From positions 1 to 10,681 of the forward strand of contig JAOXYB010061145.1 in NCBI GenBank assembly GCA_028565635.1: 10,681 nucleotides of DNA, given 5' to 3'. This DNA comes from Phoronis ovalis (lineage: Eukaryota; Phoronida; Phoronidae). Shown in pieces: positions 1 to 7,389 of the stretch (its first letter is position 1; every line of letters starts with the position of its first letter). The position numbers were made by a program, and so were the translations under genes. Below the pieces are notes generated by a model. It was not told the origin of the DNA. It did no database searches and worked only from the letters and a program-made list of their open reading frames with translations.

Positions 1-295
1 GAAATCGGGTAGTGATTTTCCAGTGTATAAGCTATCATACAGGCATAGCCTGATGTATTATAATGAATTTTATTTTTTTTAACTTGTGTCCTCTGAAAAG
101 GGGCCCAGGACTGTGCACCTCCACATATTACCTATGTATCAATTATTAAATTATCATACATGGAAAAGCAAAAAAGAGAACTGATTTATTTTTAAAAATA
201 TGCCTTCTTCATCAGCAAAATCATGCTTTCCAATACAGAGGTTCCGTACGTTAGGGAAAATGAATGTATTAGATGAATTTTTAATTGTTCTGCCC
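1..295. other. AT-rich sequence without a recognised feature
   Basis: I see no splice-bounded exon, RNA gene or repeat boundary that I can support here. The sequence is AT-rich with a T-run near 68-80. Short open frames on the minus strand run into the eroded repeat copy that follows and have no family resemblance. Confidence 0.4.
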
Positions 296-510
296 GTCAC
301 ATTAATGTGAATGGGCATATAGTCGTAGGATATCATCATATGCAACACTTCTACTACCCTGCATGGTATGTCACTAAGTGCAAAGACCAAGTGTTGCTTT
401 GGACAAATAAAACTGGATATACAAGGCGATAGGTGGGCAGTGTTATATAGGGTGGATAGTATTTTAAAATGTCTTTGAAAAGTGGGTTAAACATCGATCC
501 ATAATTTTTC
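296..510 (+). repeat. Eroded single copy of the array B repeat family
   Basis: This block is a diverged, isolated copy of the repeat that forms the array at 1990-3872. The word GGCATATAGTCGTAGG at 314-329 recurs exactly at 2029-2044 and with two mismatches at 3007-3022. Further on, the segment around 390-505 follows the array's order: a 'GTGTTG...GGA' stretch, 'GGATNNACAAGGC(C/G)ATAGGT', a 'GGGTGGATAGTATTTTAAAATG' equivalent, 'TTGAAAAGTGGGTTAAA' and 'CATCGATC'. The corresponding array segments are at 2250-2375 and 3170-3290. The order and orientation match, so this is real homology rather than chance. It is either an older insertion of the same element or the remnant of an array lost by deletion. 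Confidence 0.7.
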
Positions 511-894
511 CCATTTAACATGGTAGATACCTTCCTAAAACCACCCTTCATGGTACGTCTAACAGGAAAGACACAGCATAACCTGGACGATACGAAAGCA
601 GATTTATGGAATCCATGGACACTGACTTTAGTAATTTTTAAATGGGGATGCTCCATTCAATTTTCCAAACCCTTAATAGCTTCCAGGAAAAAAATGCATA
701 CCCCTTTTCAGAATTTTTTTGAACAAATGTCCCTGATTACACACCCCTTTTTGGAAAATACTGAGGATAAAAATGAAAATACACATTTTTATTTTTACTT
801 GAAGACACTGATTCTATCATGAACCTGTCTATGTCTATACAAAAATAAATTCTTCTTTTTTATTTATTGCAATAATTATTTGTTTGAATATTGA

Positions 895-1035
895 TTGATT
901 TTCCCAAATGTTCAAATTGTTAACCACGAAGCTGAAATCATTGGAAAAGTTCCTAGCATTCTAACCTATTTTTGGTCGAAAAATGGTGCAGTTAAAATTC
1001 CTGATTGGCTAACTCAGGAAATCCCCGACGTCTAG
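895..1035 (+). other. Weak 46-codon ORF, possible exon or transposon remnant
   Basis: An open frame without an ATG runs from the codon after a TGA at 892-894 to a TAG at 1033-1035. The translation has an ordinary amino-acid mix, with a stretch near the end reading YFWSKNGAVKIPDWLTQE and a C-terminus of IPDV. It is less biased than most AT-rich shadows in the window, but its length alone is expected by chance. It could be a terminal exon or a piece of transposon ORF. No family is recognised. Confidence 0.15.
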
Positions 1036-1067
1036 CGCCTCTTAATAGATAAAGTTCGGTCTGACTT

Positions 1068-1075
1068 TATAAATA
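1068..1075 (+). promoter_or_regulatory. TATA-like box
   Basis: TATAAATA sits in the context GACTTTATAAATAGCA, a good match to the metazoan TATA consensus. A GACGTC palindrome lies about 40 bp upstream (1027-1032). The first ATG downstream, near 1123, opens only a 13-codon frame. No gene can be linked to it, so this may be chance in AT-rich DNA or the promoter of a lost element. Confidence 0.15.
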
Positions 1076-1989
1076 GCACAACATAGAACAAGTGCCTTTA
1101 GTTTACTTTTATTTTGAGTGGGATGAAATTGCAACTGCTTTCAGAACTTTGCGCTCGAAAATGAAAATATCAACATAAAAGTTTAACAGTTAACTCTCTG
1201 GCTGTGAATTTGTCCTTACTTTGCATAATAATACTCCCAACTTTAATGTTAGAAGAAATGTCTTTAAAAAAGACTGGGCGGCAGGTTTCTTGTGGGTGCA
1301 TATTGAAAATTTAGAGTTAACATTTTATAATAAAATTGATATCGAGTATGATTTGTTTCTGTGATTGTCAGGATTTGTTACAATATGTAATGTTTCCATT
1401 TTGGTAATTGGAATTGGGATTGTGAAATTTTGTAATTAAATGTGTCATATCTGTTAGAAGTATTAGTTTTGATTGTTTATGGAGCCAGCGTTATACAAGA
1501 TAAAAGAAAGCGGAGATACTTTGATAGTGTATTGTTAAGGCCATGCACTGAAACCCTGGTGAAAGTTTCCCTACATCACTTATCTTGTCGATGTGTTTAG
1601 TTACATACCATGCTACTCCAAATGGTTATCTGGGGTTCTTAACTGTGTAGTACATTGTAATTTGAGCAAAAAAACGGTATTTCATTTTATAAAGATTGTT
1701 ACTTAACATTCATCTACTTGTACATTATATTAGTTAGATTTGTTAGTTTTAAAATAGATTGATAATGTAGATTTTGTTTAGTTTGTAATTTAATTTTGTA
1801 GTGACCATACTATACAGATGTGAGATTTTCTGTTCATCATTAAATAACTATATAAATTAACGTATTTTAATAACATAAAGCACTGGATTCTTAACTGCTT
1901 ATTCATCTGCAATGGTCACAATGGCAGTGTATAGTAATGCTATGGCACATGTGTATTAAAATAGGCTGTTGTAACTTGAGGAAACGAAT

Positions 1990-3872
1990 GCAGGTATTTC
2001 ATTTTTATGCTCGTCCACACAATGGCTAGGCATATAGTCGTAGGCTATGCGTCATAGGCATTGTCCGTAAGTCTTTCTTTTTCTAGCAATAACAGCTTCG
2101 GTTTTTACCCAATCAGCTTCATATTTGGTACAGGGTAAATAAAGTCAAAATTGCAACTAGTTTTTAATTTTGACCTTGATTATTTCCAATATGGCTGATT
2201 GGTGGCCATGTTTGCTTCTGAAGAGGCATGTTACTTTGCATCATCTGCGTGAAAGACAAAATGTTGACTGGACAATTCGAAGGTGGATCCACAAAGGCCA
2301 TAGGTTAGTGGGCGTAATAGGCTAGGTGACATTTTAGAATGATTTTGAAAAGTAGGTCGAACGGCGATCTTGATCTTTGAAATTTTTCGTTGTGCCTAAC
2401 ACTTTCTTAGTCTCACAATGCAGGTCAGGTATAATTTTGATCCAGATAACTTGGCCAACTGACGTCCATGTTTGTTCTCGAAATTGTGTGTCGTAATAAC
2501 AGCTTCAGTTTTTATCTGATCAGCTTTATATTTGATACAGTGTAAGTATAGGTCAAAGTGCAAGTCAGATATAATTTTGACCTGGATTACTTCCAGTATG
2601 GCTGACTGGTGGCCATATTTGTTCCCAAGAGGGCACATCAAGTTGCATCGCATACCAGAGAAATGAAGTGTTAACTAGACATTTGACGATGGATTCAAGA
2701 AGGCCATAGGTTGGTTGGCTTTTTAAATATGCTAGGTGAGAAGTGGGTCAAATGCCAAATCTTTGATGTTTTTTGCACGTAACAGTTTACTAGTCTCATA
2801 ATAACAGCTTTAGTTTTTACACGATCAGCTTAATATTCATGGTAAATACAGGTCAAAATGCAGGTTATACTTTTTGCTTGATTACATCCAATATGGCTGA
2901 CTGGTGGCCATGTTTGTTCCCAAGAGGGCATATCACTTTGCGTCAGTTGGCGCTTTTCCCGTTAATTATCGGACATTTTTATGCTCATCACTATGTATAG
3001 TGAATGGGCATGTATTCGTAGGGTATGCGGCAGCAGCGGCGTATGTAACCTTTTCTTTGTCTCGCTATAACGGCTTCAGCTTTCGTCAGATCTTCGTATT
3101 TGGTACAGGGTTGGGCGGCCATGTTTGTACCCGAGAGTGAACCTCACGTTGCGCCCATTTTGGGAAAGACGAAGCGTTGACTTGGCGATTCGAAGGTGGA
3201 TTCACGAAGGCTATGGGTTGGTGGGCATATTAGGCCAGGTGACATTTCAAAATGACCTTGAGAAGTAGGTCAAATGTCGATACGAATCTTTGACAATTTT
3301 TGTTGCGCGTAACACTTTCTTTGTCGTGTAATAACTGCTTCAGTTTTTTTCCGATCAGCTTTATATTTGGTACAGGATAAATGCAGGTCAAAATGCAGAT
3401 TGTCTGTAATTTCGACATGGATCACGTTCAAGATGGCTGACTGGTGGCCATGTTTGTTCTCGAGTTGTTAGCTCGCAATAATAGCTTTTGTTTTTGTCGG
3501 ATCATCTTCATATTTGGTACAGGGTAAATACTGGTCAAAGTACATGTAGGATAAAAGTTTGACCCCGATTACTTCCAACATGGCCGATTGGTGGCCATGT
3601 TTGTACCCGAGAGTGCATGTTACGTAGCGCTCATTTCGGGAAAGACGAAGCGATGATTGGACGATTTGAAGGTGTCTTCCCGAAGCTCATAGGTTGGTGG
3701 GTGTATTAGGCCAAGTGATATTTCAAACTGACCTTGAGAAGTAGATCAAATGCCGATATGAATCTTCGACATTTTTTGTTGTGCGTAACACTTTCTTTGT
3801 CGCACAATAACTGCTTCAGTTTTTATCTGATCAGCTTTATATTTGGTACGCCATTTCGGGAAAGACAAAGCA
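1990..3872 (+). repeat. Array B: degenerate tandem repeat, full unit about 329 bp
   Basis: Two landmark words recur in the same orientation. 'AATAACNGCTTCAG' or close variants start at 2088, 2495, 2800, 3066, 3330, 3477 and 3806. 'ATGGCTGACTGGTGGCCATG' or variants start at 2191, 2598, 2893, 3433 and 3580, with damaged copies near 2453 and 3112. A full unit (3477 to 3806) is 329 bp. The order is the cytosine-poor 'GCTTCAGTTTTTATC', then 'ATATTTGGTACAGGGTAAAT', 'AGGTCAAAATGCAGG', the 'GGCTGACTGGTGGCC' core, 'GGGAAAGACGAAGCG', 'TTCGAAGGTGGATTC', 'CCATAGGTTGGTGGGC', a TGACCTTGAGAAGTAGGTCA box and 'GTAACACTTTCTT'. Other intervals are shortened by internal deletions. A header with TTTTTATGCTC and GGCATATAGTCGTAGG-like sequence occurs at about 2000 and 2976. 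The array ends where a 3806 unit is fused to a 'GGGAAAGAC' segment. It is probably the core of a dispersed non-autonomous transposon or a satellite. It has no coding capacity. Confidence 0.85.
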
Positions 3873-3995
3873 AAATCACCTATTCTCCTTTCAAACCAAA
3901 AATTTGACATTTTCCCTCTATTATCAACCTCAAAACTCTTATGCATGCAAAGATGGCTTTACAAGTAAAGAAACTACATGATATGATGGGCATCT

Positions 3996-4011
3996 GTCTG
4001 CACCTGCAGAC
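3996..4011. repeat. Perfect short hairpin
   Basis: GTCTGC ACCT GCAGAC forms a 6-bp perfect stem with a 4-nt loop. It lies 124 bp after the end of array B. Confidence 0.5.
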
Positions 4012-4051
4012 CTCTTGTTAAATCTTCTGATTGGTTGAAAGATCCTTTTAG

Positions 4052-4080
4052 AGGTACTTGCAAACGGCAAGAAAGTACCT
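4052..4080. repeat. Inverted repeat with AGGTACTT / AAGTACCT arms
   Basis: Eight-base arms AGGTACTT and AAGTACCT are separated by 13 nt. An internal TTGC/GCAA pairing offers an alternative bulged stem. Together with the hairpin at 3996-4011 it makes a pair of structured elements within 85 bp. Confidence 0.5.
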
Positions 4081-4126
4081 GACATGTAATGGGCCTGGGT
4101 CAGAATTTTGTAGTGGTGATGTAAAA

Positions 4127-4225
4127 ATGTCTGGTAAGTATCGGGAAAAGAAATGTGAGATTATTAAGAAAGGGCAGCAAATATATAAGCAATGGGAGCA
4201 AAAACTAGCTACTGATTTTAATTAG
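4127..4225 (+). CDS. Short ORF of 32 codons, or a first exon ending at a strong donor
   Basis: ATG at 4127 (context AAAAATGTC) opens a 32-residue frame ending in TAG at 4223-4225. The product would be strongly basic and amphipathic, beginning MSGKYREKK and containing KKGQQIYKQWEQK. The sequence also contains a near-perfect 5' splice site, CTG|GTAAGTAT, right after 'ATG TCT G' (exon end at 4133). A real first exon could therefore stop there in phase 1. Both readings cannot be right at once. The phase-1 donor would be compatible with the plus-strand exon beginning near 7390. No family is recognised, and chance is a realistic alternative for such a short frame. Confidence 0.2.
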   Translation: MSGKYREKKCEIIKKGQQIYKQWEQKLATDFN

Positions 4226-4319
4226 AATGTCTTCAGAGGTTACCTTTGATTGTGCTAAACATTGAATTAACTAGATAGCCTTTTAGGAAAGGCAAGGTTG
4301 CTCATATTGGCTTTTACGA

Positions 4320-5110
4320 ACGTTACGTGTCCTCTAAATTACCTTTCAACATTATTTTTGAACTTTTCAAGAAATAATAGAAATTCTTTGCTTTGGGACT
4401 TCTTGACCTTAAAATGTCTCTCTTGATTTCTATGCTTCCTGAAAATTTTATGCCATTTTGAGAGTTTAAACTTTGACCTCTAGATTACCTTTTGACATTA
4501 AGGTCAACTCCGGACTGTCATATGTCAAAGTACAGGCCTATTGGACCTAGAGATTGGACTAAACACTATGACTTGCAGTATGTTTCCTCCATAAAATTAA
4601 TTCAAAAGATGTTTAAAAAATTCACCTTTTAATACCTAAATATATCTGAAAAGTCATCAAAATGACCTTTTTATAACTTAATACCATCATTTTCGAATAT
4701 TTCGAGCAATTTTAAAATTTTGACCTTTGACCCTAAATGACCTTTTGATCCCAAGGTCAGCAGTGACCTACCCTAGGGATGTCAAGCCTCAAATATCATG
4801 TTCTTAGCTGTAACAGACTTCGAGATATAGCTTAGTGAAAATTGGAAGATCAATCGAAAAGATTCCAAAAAATAAAAATAAAAACTTTTAGTACCGAAAT
4901 ATTCTCAAAGATCATCTAAAATACTTCGTTGTAACTTCATACAATCATTTTAGAACATTTTGAATTTTCAAAATTTGACCTTTGACCCCCAAATACCTTT
5001 TGACCTCAAGGTCAACAATGGCCTACCCCAGGGATGTCACACCTCAAGTACCAAGTTCCTAGCTGAAACCATGTTCGAAATAAAGCGTGCTGAAAATTGG
5101 AAGAAGAAAT
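4320..5110 (+). repeat. Array C: diverged tandem repeat, period about 250 bp
   Basis: Matching units start with a 'TTTGACCTTTGACCC' block at about 4472, 4719 and 4974 (spacings 247 and 255 bp), and there is a more decayed copy from about 4326. After that block each unit has 'CCTTTTGACCTCAAGGTCA', 'GGCCTACCCCAGGGATGTCA', 'CCTCAAGTACC', 'TTCCTAGCTG', a TTCGAAATA-like word and 'GAAAATTGGAAGA'. Then comes an A-rich stretch ending near 'CATCATTTT'. The units are old, with many substitutions. No unit word is shared with array B apart from TGACCT half-sites. An open frame at 4960-5142 runs through the last unit and is not a gene. This is probably the repetitive core of a non-autonomous transposon. 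Confidence 0.75.
4721..4733 (-). promoter_or_regulatory. DR1-type nuclear receptor motif in array C
   Basis: TGACCTTTGACCC reads GGGTCAAAGGTCA on the minus strand, a direct repeat of AGGTCA-like half-sites spaced by one base. This is the arrangement bound by RXR heterodimers and HNF4-type receptors. An identical copy is at 4976-4988. Functionality is inference only, since the motif is part of a repeat unit. Confidence 0.3.
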
Positions 5111-5128
5111 CGTACAAAACCAATAGGC

Positions 5129-5148
5129 TTGCTCCCTTATAGGAGCAA
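5129..5148. repeat. Hairpin at the right end of array C
   Basis: TTGCTCCCTTATAGGAGCAA has perfect 7-bp arms and a 6-nt loop. It follows the last recognisable array C sequence by about 20 bp and is followed by CCCTAAG, after which the repeat resemblance ends. A terminal hairpin after tandem cores is the architecture of Helentron/HINE-type non-autonomous elements. That assignment is inference. Confidence 0.5.
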
Positions 5149-5154
5149 CCCTAA

Positions 5155-5990
5155 GTATTTGCAACATGACTTCAAAAAAAACAAAGTATGGCTAAATATT
5201 ATCAAATTGTAGCTGCTTTATTGGTAATCAGGATAACATTTCAATCTCTGAACCCTATACTATAAAAAAGAATAGACAAAGTGTAACAAGTTTTAGCCCT
5301 AAATACTGTATACCTTTCTCACGCAATTTTGGGTGTATATTAAACTCCTTGACATGAGCGATGAAATCACTTATCTCAAAGTGTTGACTCAGCAAGATTT
5401 AAAATGGTGCCGAAGCATAATTTCAAATTGGGGAAACCCAAATGAAAAGTAGATCTAATTTTGTTTATAAAAATTTCCCAATCTATTTTTGAAAGATCTC
5501 GGTATCCTTGCCTATGCCCTATATAAGAGAATGTTTTTATCATTCTTGAAAGAGATGGGAGAGGGGCAGTTACATTTTGTAAGAGTCTTAAACAAAGTTA
5601 TTAAGAGAAAAATGTATAATATAGTATTGTGAATTTGAGGTGTTTTTATAATTGTCGATTGAAAACTACTGACACTGAACAGTTAAATTTGAACTAAGAA
5701 AGAGACTGAAACTTACTAGAAACGATACAACAACCATTATATATTAAAGGTAATCCTTTTTGTTAAGCTTAGTTCCAGATAACATATTTTCTGTGTGTTT
5801 TAAAATTTACCAGGTTGTTGACACTAAATCAGCCCAGGAACAGGAATTTAATGATCATTAAAGTCAATATAAATTCGTATAACAACACTTATTGACATAC
5901 ATTTCTTGCCTAAAATCAATAATCCGGCAACAAGAAATAACACTAGCCCAACAGATTAGATATGCTGGGCACATGTACAAAGATTCTACA
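5155..5990. other. Intergenic DNA without a recognised gene
   Basis: AT-rich sequence with no exon-like frame on either strand and no tandem structure. Isolated motif matches occur, namely an AP-1/MARE-like TGTTGACTCAGCA at 5382-5394 and a CCTATATAAG word near 5518, but nothing ties them to a transcript. A weak stem (GCCCAACA / TGCTGGGC, one mismatch) spans 5946-5970. It lies just past the likely 3' end of the minus-strand gene. Confidence 0.35.
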
Positions 5991-5996
5991 TTTATT
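5991..5996 (-). terminator. Candidate polyadenylation signal of the GIY-YIG gene
   Basis: TTTATT on the plus strand gives AATAAA on the minus strand, about 165 nt beyond the stop codon at 6161-6163. This would give a short 3' UTR with cleavage near 5960-5980. I saw no closer canonical AATAAA on the minus strand, although an ATTAAA (6157-6152) lies almost against the stop codon and is too close to be likely. Confidence 0.35.
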
Positions 5997-6160
5997 TTTT
6001 ACTACGGAGAAAAATCTTTTTTCCTGTTATACATGTTCTGGGTAGGTGTCTTTCCCTAGATGATTTATCCTTATTTGTCACCTCATAGCAGATGGTCTTG
6101 ACATACTCAGGTTATCTAAACAACTGTCTCAAGTTTCATCTTAACCTAAAGTTTAATTGT

Positions 6161-6531
6161 TTACTGGTTATGCTTATAGACTGCATTTCTAACAGTAGTA
6201 ATGATGGCATCTTGCATTACTCTTCGTGGATTTGTGAACCAGTCGGTAGCATTCCTTCCTATTTTTACCATCCCATGACGTGCCACCACAGCTTCTTGTG
6301 CTTTTGACTCCGCACCTCTCATTTCTTGGGCTTTTACGATTACCAGTATCTTCAGTACCACTTGTGGCTCTGTCTGTCTTAAGGAGCTTTGAATCTCCCC
6401 TAATCTTATTTTGGGATCTCGAGAAGTACAACCAATTTTATACACTTCTTGGCCTTCCTTCTTCATAATATAAACTAAGCCTGGACCCGTAGCACTCCCA
6501 GCTGCACCTCCACTTTGCCACATATTTTGGC
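6161..6531 (-). CDS. GIY-YIG domain protein, T5orf172/Mug113-like (main coding exon)
   Basis: The exon encodes a GIY-YIG nuclease-fold domain of the T5orf172 / Mug113 group, small proteins found in phages, bacteria, fungi and scattered in animals. Numbering from the ATG at 6523 (120 residues), the GIY half is GLVYI (15-19) and the YIG half is VYKIG (27-31). The helix with the expected arginine is RDPKIRLGEI (35-44, Arg40 likely). A glutamate lies at 72 in RGAESKAQEA, and the family's characteristic Trp-Phe is at 95-96. All catalytic-type residues (Tyr18, Tyr28, Arg40, Glu72) are present, so it looks intact. The domain fills nearly the whole protein, and a Gly/Ala/Ser-rich lead of about 14 residues precedes it. 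The frame stays open upstream of ATG 6523 until a TGA (6553-6551). A 3' splice site (TTTCATATAG|GC) ends at 6532, so the exon probably starts at 6531 in phase 1. Nuclease activity is inferred from the fold; biological role in animals is unknown. A retrocopy is unlikely given the splice site. Confidence 0.85.
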
Positions 6532-6997
6532 CTATATGAAATGCAGAAAATCATTTAATTAAAATCTAAAACTTTGCATGATATGTGTCCAAGCTGAATT
6601 ATATAAAAACTAATATGAATTTTATTTTTAATACAGATGTTCTGGCATGTTCTTATACAAAACAATAAATTTATCTGTTTAGTAATTATAATAAAGCCTA
6701 ATACCTAAGTTGCCTTAGCATTACAGAAAGGTACAGACTGGTATAAAACAGCCTAGCTTTAGCAAAGCCAGAATACAGTACACTATACACAATTCATTTT
6801 CAAGACTATATCTGATCACAACTATACTCAATATATATCCTGTGTATATGTATATAGGCAAAATGAATGTCTATAATTATCAATAAAATAGCAATATATC
6901 CTGATATTTTTCATTACATAATACTTTATAGGTGCCTTCAGTATAAATTCTGTCCTAATTTGAAATTCATAAACTGGTTTAACGTACCTGTACTTAC

Positions 6998-7049
6998 GTT
7001 GTATGCAAATAAAACTTGGAAACCTGATTATAAATAGTATGAGCCACAT
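6998..7049 (-). CDS. Probable first coding exon of the GIY-YIG gene
   Basis: On the minus strand, ATG at 7049 opens 17 codons and one extra base. It ends at a consensus donor, C|GTAAGTACAG (intron starts at 6997). The leftover base plus the GC at the start of the exon at 6531 makes an intact CGC codon. The two exons therefore join in frame across a 466-bp GT-AG intron, giving a protein of about 140 residues. The encoded N-terminus, MWLILFIIRFPSFICIQ, is hydrophobic with an internal arginine, so it could be a signal peptide, a membrane anchor or, less likely, a mitochondrial presequence. Alternatively this exon is 5' UTR and translation begins at Met 6523. ETS and NRF1-like sites lie within 25 bp upstream of the ATG. 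That implies a very short leader or a start further downstream. Confidence 0.45.
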
Positions 7050-7110
7050 TTACCGGAAATGTTCTCTGCGCATGTTGTGACATGATTTGTTTTAGGGAGA
7101 GATGCTGAGG
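7050..7110. promoter_or_regulatory. Candidate bidirectional promoter with ETS and NRF1 sites
   Basis: ACCGGAAAT at 7052-7060 matches the ETS/GABP core, and TGCGCATG at 7067-7074 matches an NRF1 half-site. This pair is typical of TATA-less housekeeping promoters in animals. It lies between the minus-strand GIY-YIG gene (starting at 7049 or spliced from here) and the first exons of the plus-strand gene. A head-to-head promoter is the simplest reading. No TATA box is seen at the expected distance in either direction. The sites are visible in the sequence; their use is inferred. Confidence 0.45.
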
Positions 7111-7382
7111 TACCATTTTTATGATTAAAAGCCTTGACTATAAACTAGAGAGGTAATAATAATTTTTGTAACTAAAGACCACTAGCCTATAATACAGTTT
7201 ACAAACAATATATATTTTATAAAAAATTCAAGTCATACTCAAACCCCTTGAAATATCTGATGATAATAACACAGTCAAAAATAAGGTCAAATTTAGCTAG
7301 GTTCAGGTGCTCAAATAATGCATGAAATATAGAAATGGGTGGACATTGAATTTGGATAGAAATTTTAGGTTATGTGCATCAG
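7111..7382 (+). other. Candidate 5' leader or first exon region of the plus-strand gene
   Basis: An ATG at 7121 opens a frame reading MIKSLDYKLE and meets a donor-like AG|GTAATA at 7152/7153 (phase 2). A second possible donor is GAG|GTACCA at 7109/7110. Neither joins in phase to the acceptors I can see just upstream of the exon near 7390 (phases 1 and 0). Either the first exon is non-coding, or another exon is missing. The rest of the stretch holds nothing recognisable. Confidence 0.2.
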
Positions 7383-7389
7383 TCTACAG

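Larger units (their letters stand above)
511..1989. other. Intergenic DNA, no convincing gene
   Basis: Overlapping open frames on both strands between 354 and 822 have low-complexity translations, no splice context and no family resemblance, so I treat them as chance. There are possible plus-strand polyadenylation signals AATAAA at 844-849 and 1329-1334, but no transcript can be attached to them. A short ORF (895-1035) and a TATA-like box (1068-1075) are listed separately. From about 1320 to 1990 the sequence is very AT-rich and I recognise nothing in it. It could be old transposon or 3'-flank sequence of a gene outside the window. Confidence 0.4.
3873..4126. other. Unique spacer between two arrays, with hairpins and CCAAT box
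   Basis: This stretch shares no words with either flanking array. It holds a perfect hairpin at 3996-4011, a longer imperfect one at 4052-4080, and an inverted CCAAT box (GATTGG) near 4028-4033, about 95 bp upstream of an ATG at 4127. It could be the terminal part of a transposon whose core is one of the arrays, or a small promoter region. The sequence alone does not decide. Confidence 0.35.

Noticed and set aside
354-822. Two overlapping 100-codon frames on opposite strands (354-656 minus, 520-822 plus)
   Set aside because: They overlap each other, have no splice or promoter context and show no recognisable motif. The minus frame partly reads through the eroded repeat copy at 296-510.
2270-3200. 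TTCGAAGGTGG words as a tRNA-type B box of a SINE
   Set aside because: The word does not fit GGTTCGANNCC, and no A box lies at the right distance upstream. The repeat is tandem rather than SINE-like.
2396-3946. Open frames inside array B (2396-2653, 3230-3418 and 3746-3946 minus; 2904-3140 plus)
   Set aside because: They lie in the tandem repeat, share segments with each other only because the units are copies, and are broken differently in each unit.
4960-5142. 60-codon frame across the end of array C
   Set aside because: It follows the last repeat unit and its tail. The homologous positions in the previous unit contain stops.
5129-5155. Canonical Helitron 3' end (hairpin plus CTRR)
   Set aside because: A CTAA is present, but it lies only 2 bp after the hairpin instead of about 10-12, and the next base is G rather than the T expected at the insertion point. 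Only the looser Helentron/HINE idea is kept.
5382-5394. AP-1/MARE-like site TGTTGACTCAGCA
   Set aside because: A single motif match in gene-free DNA with no promoter nearby. Expected by chance often enough not to be annotated.
6092-6468. Plus-strand frames (6092-6307, 6280-6468) and a second minus frame (6189-6431) over the GIY-YIG exon
   Set aside because: They are shadows of the minus-strand coding exon, which has the family motifs.
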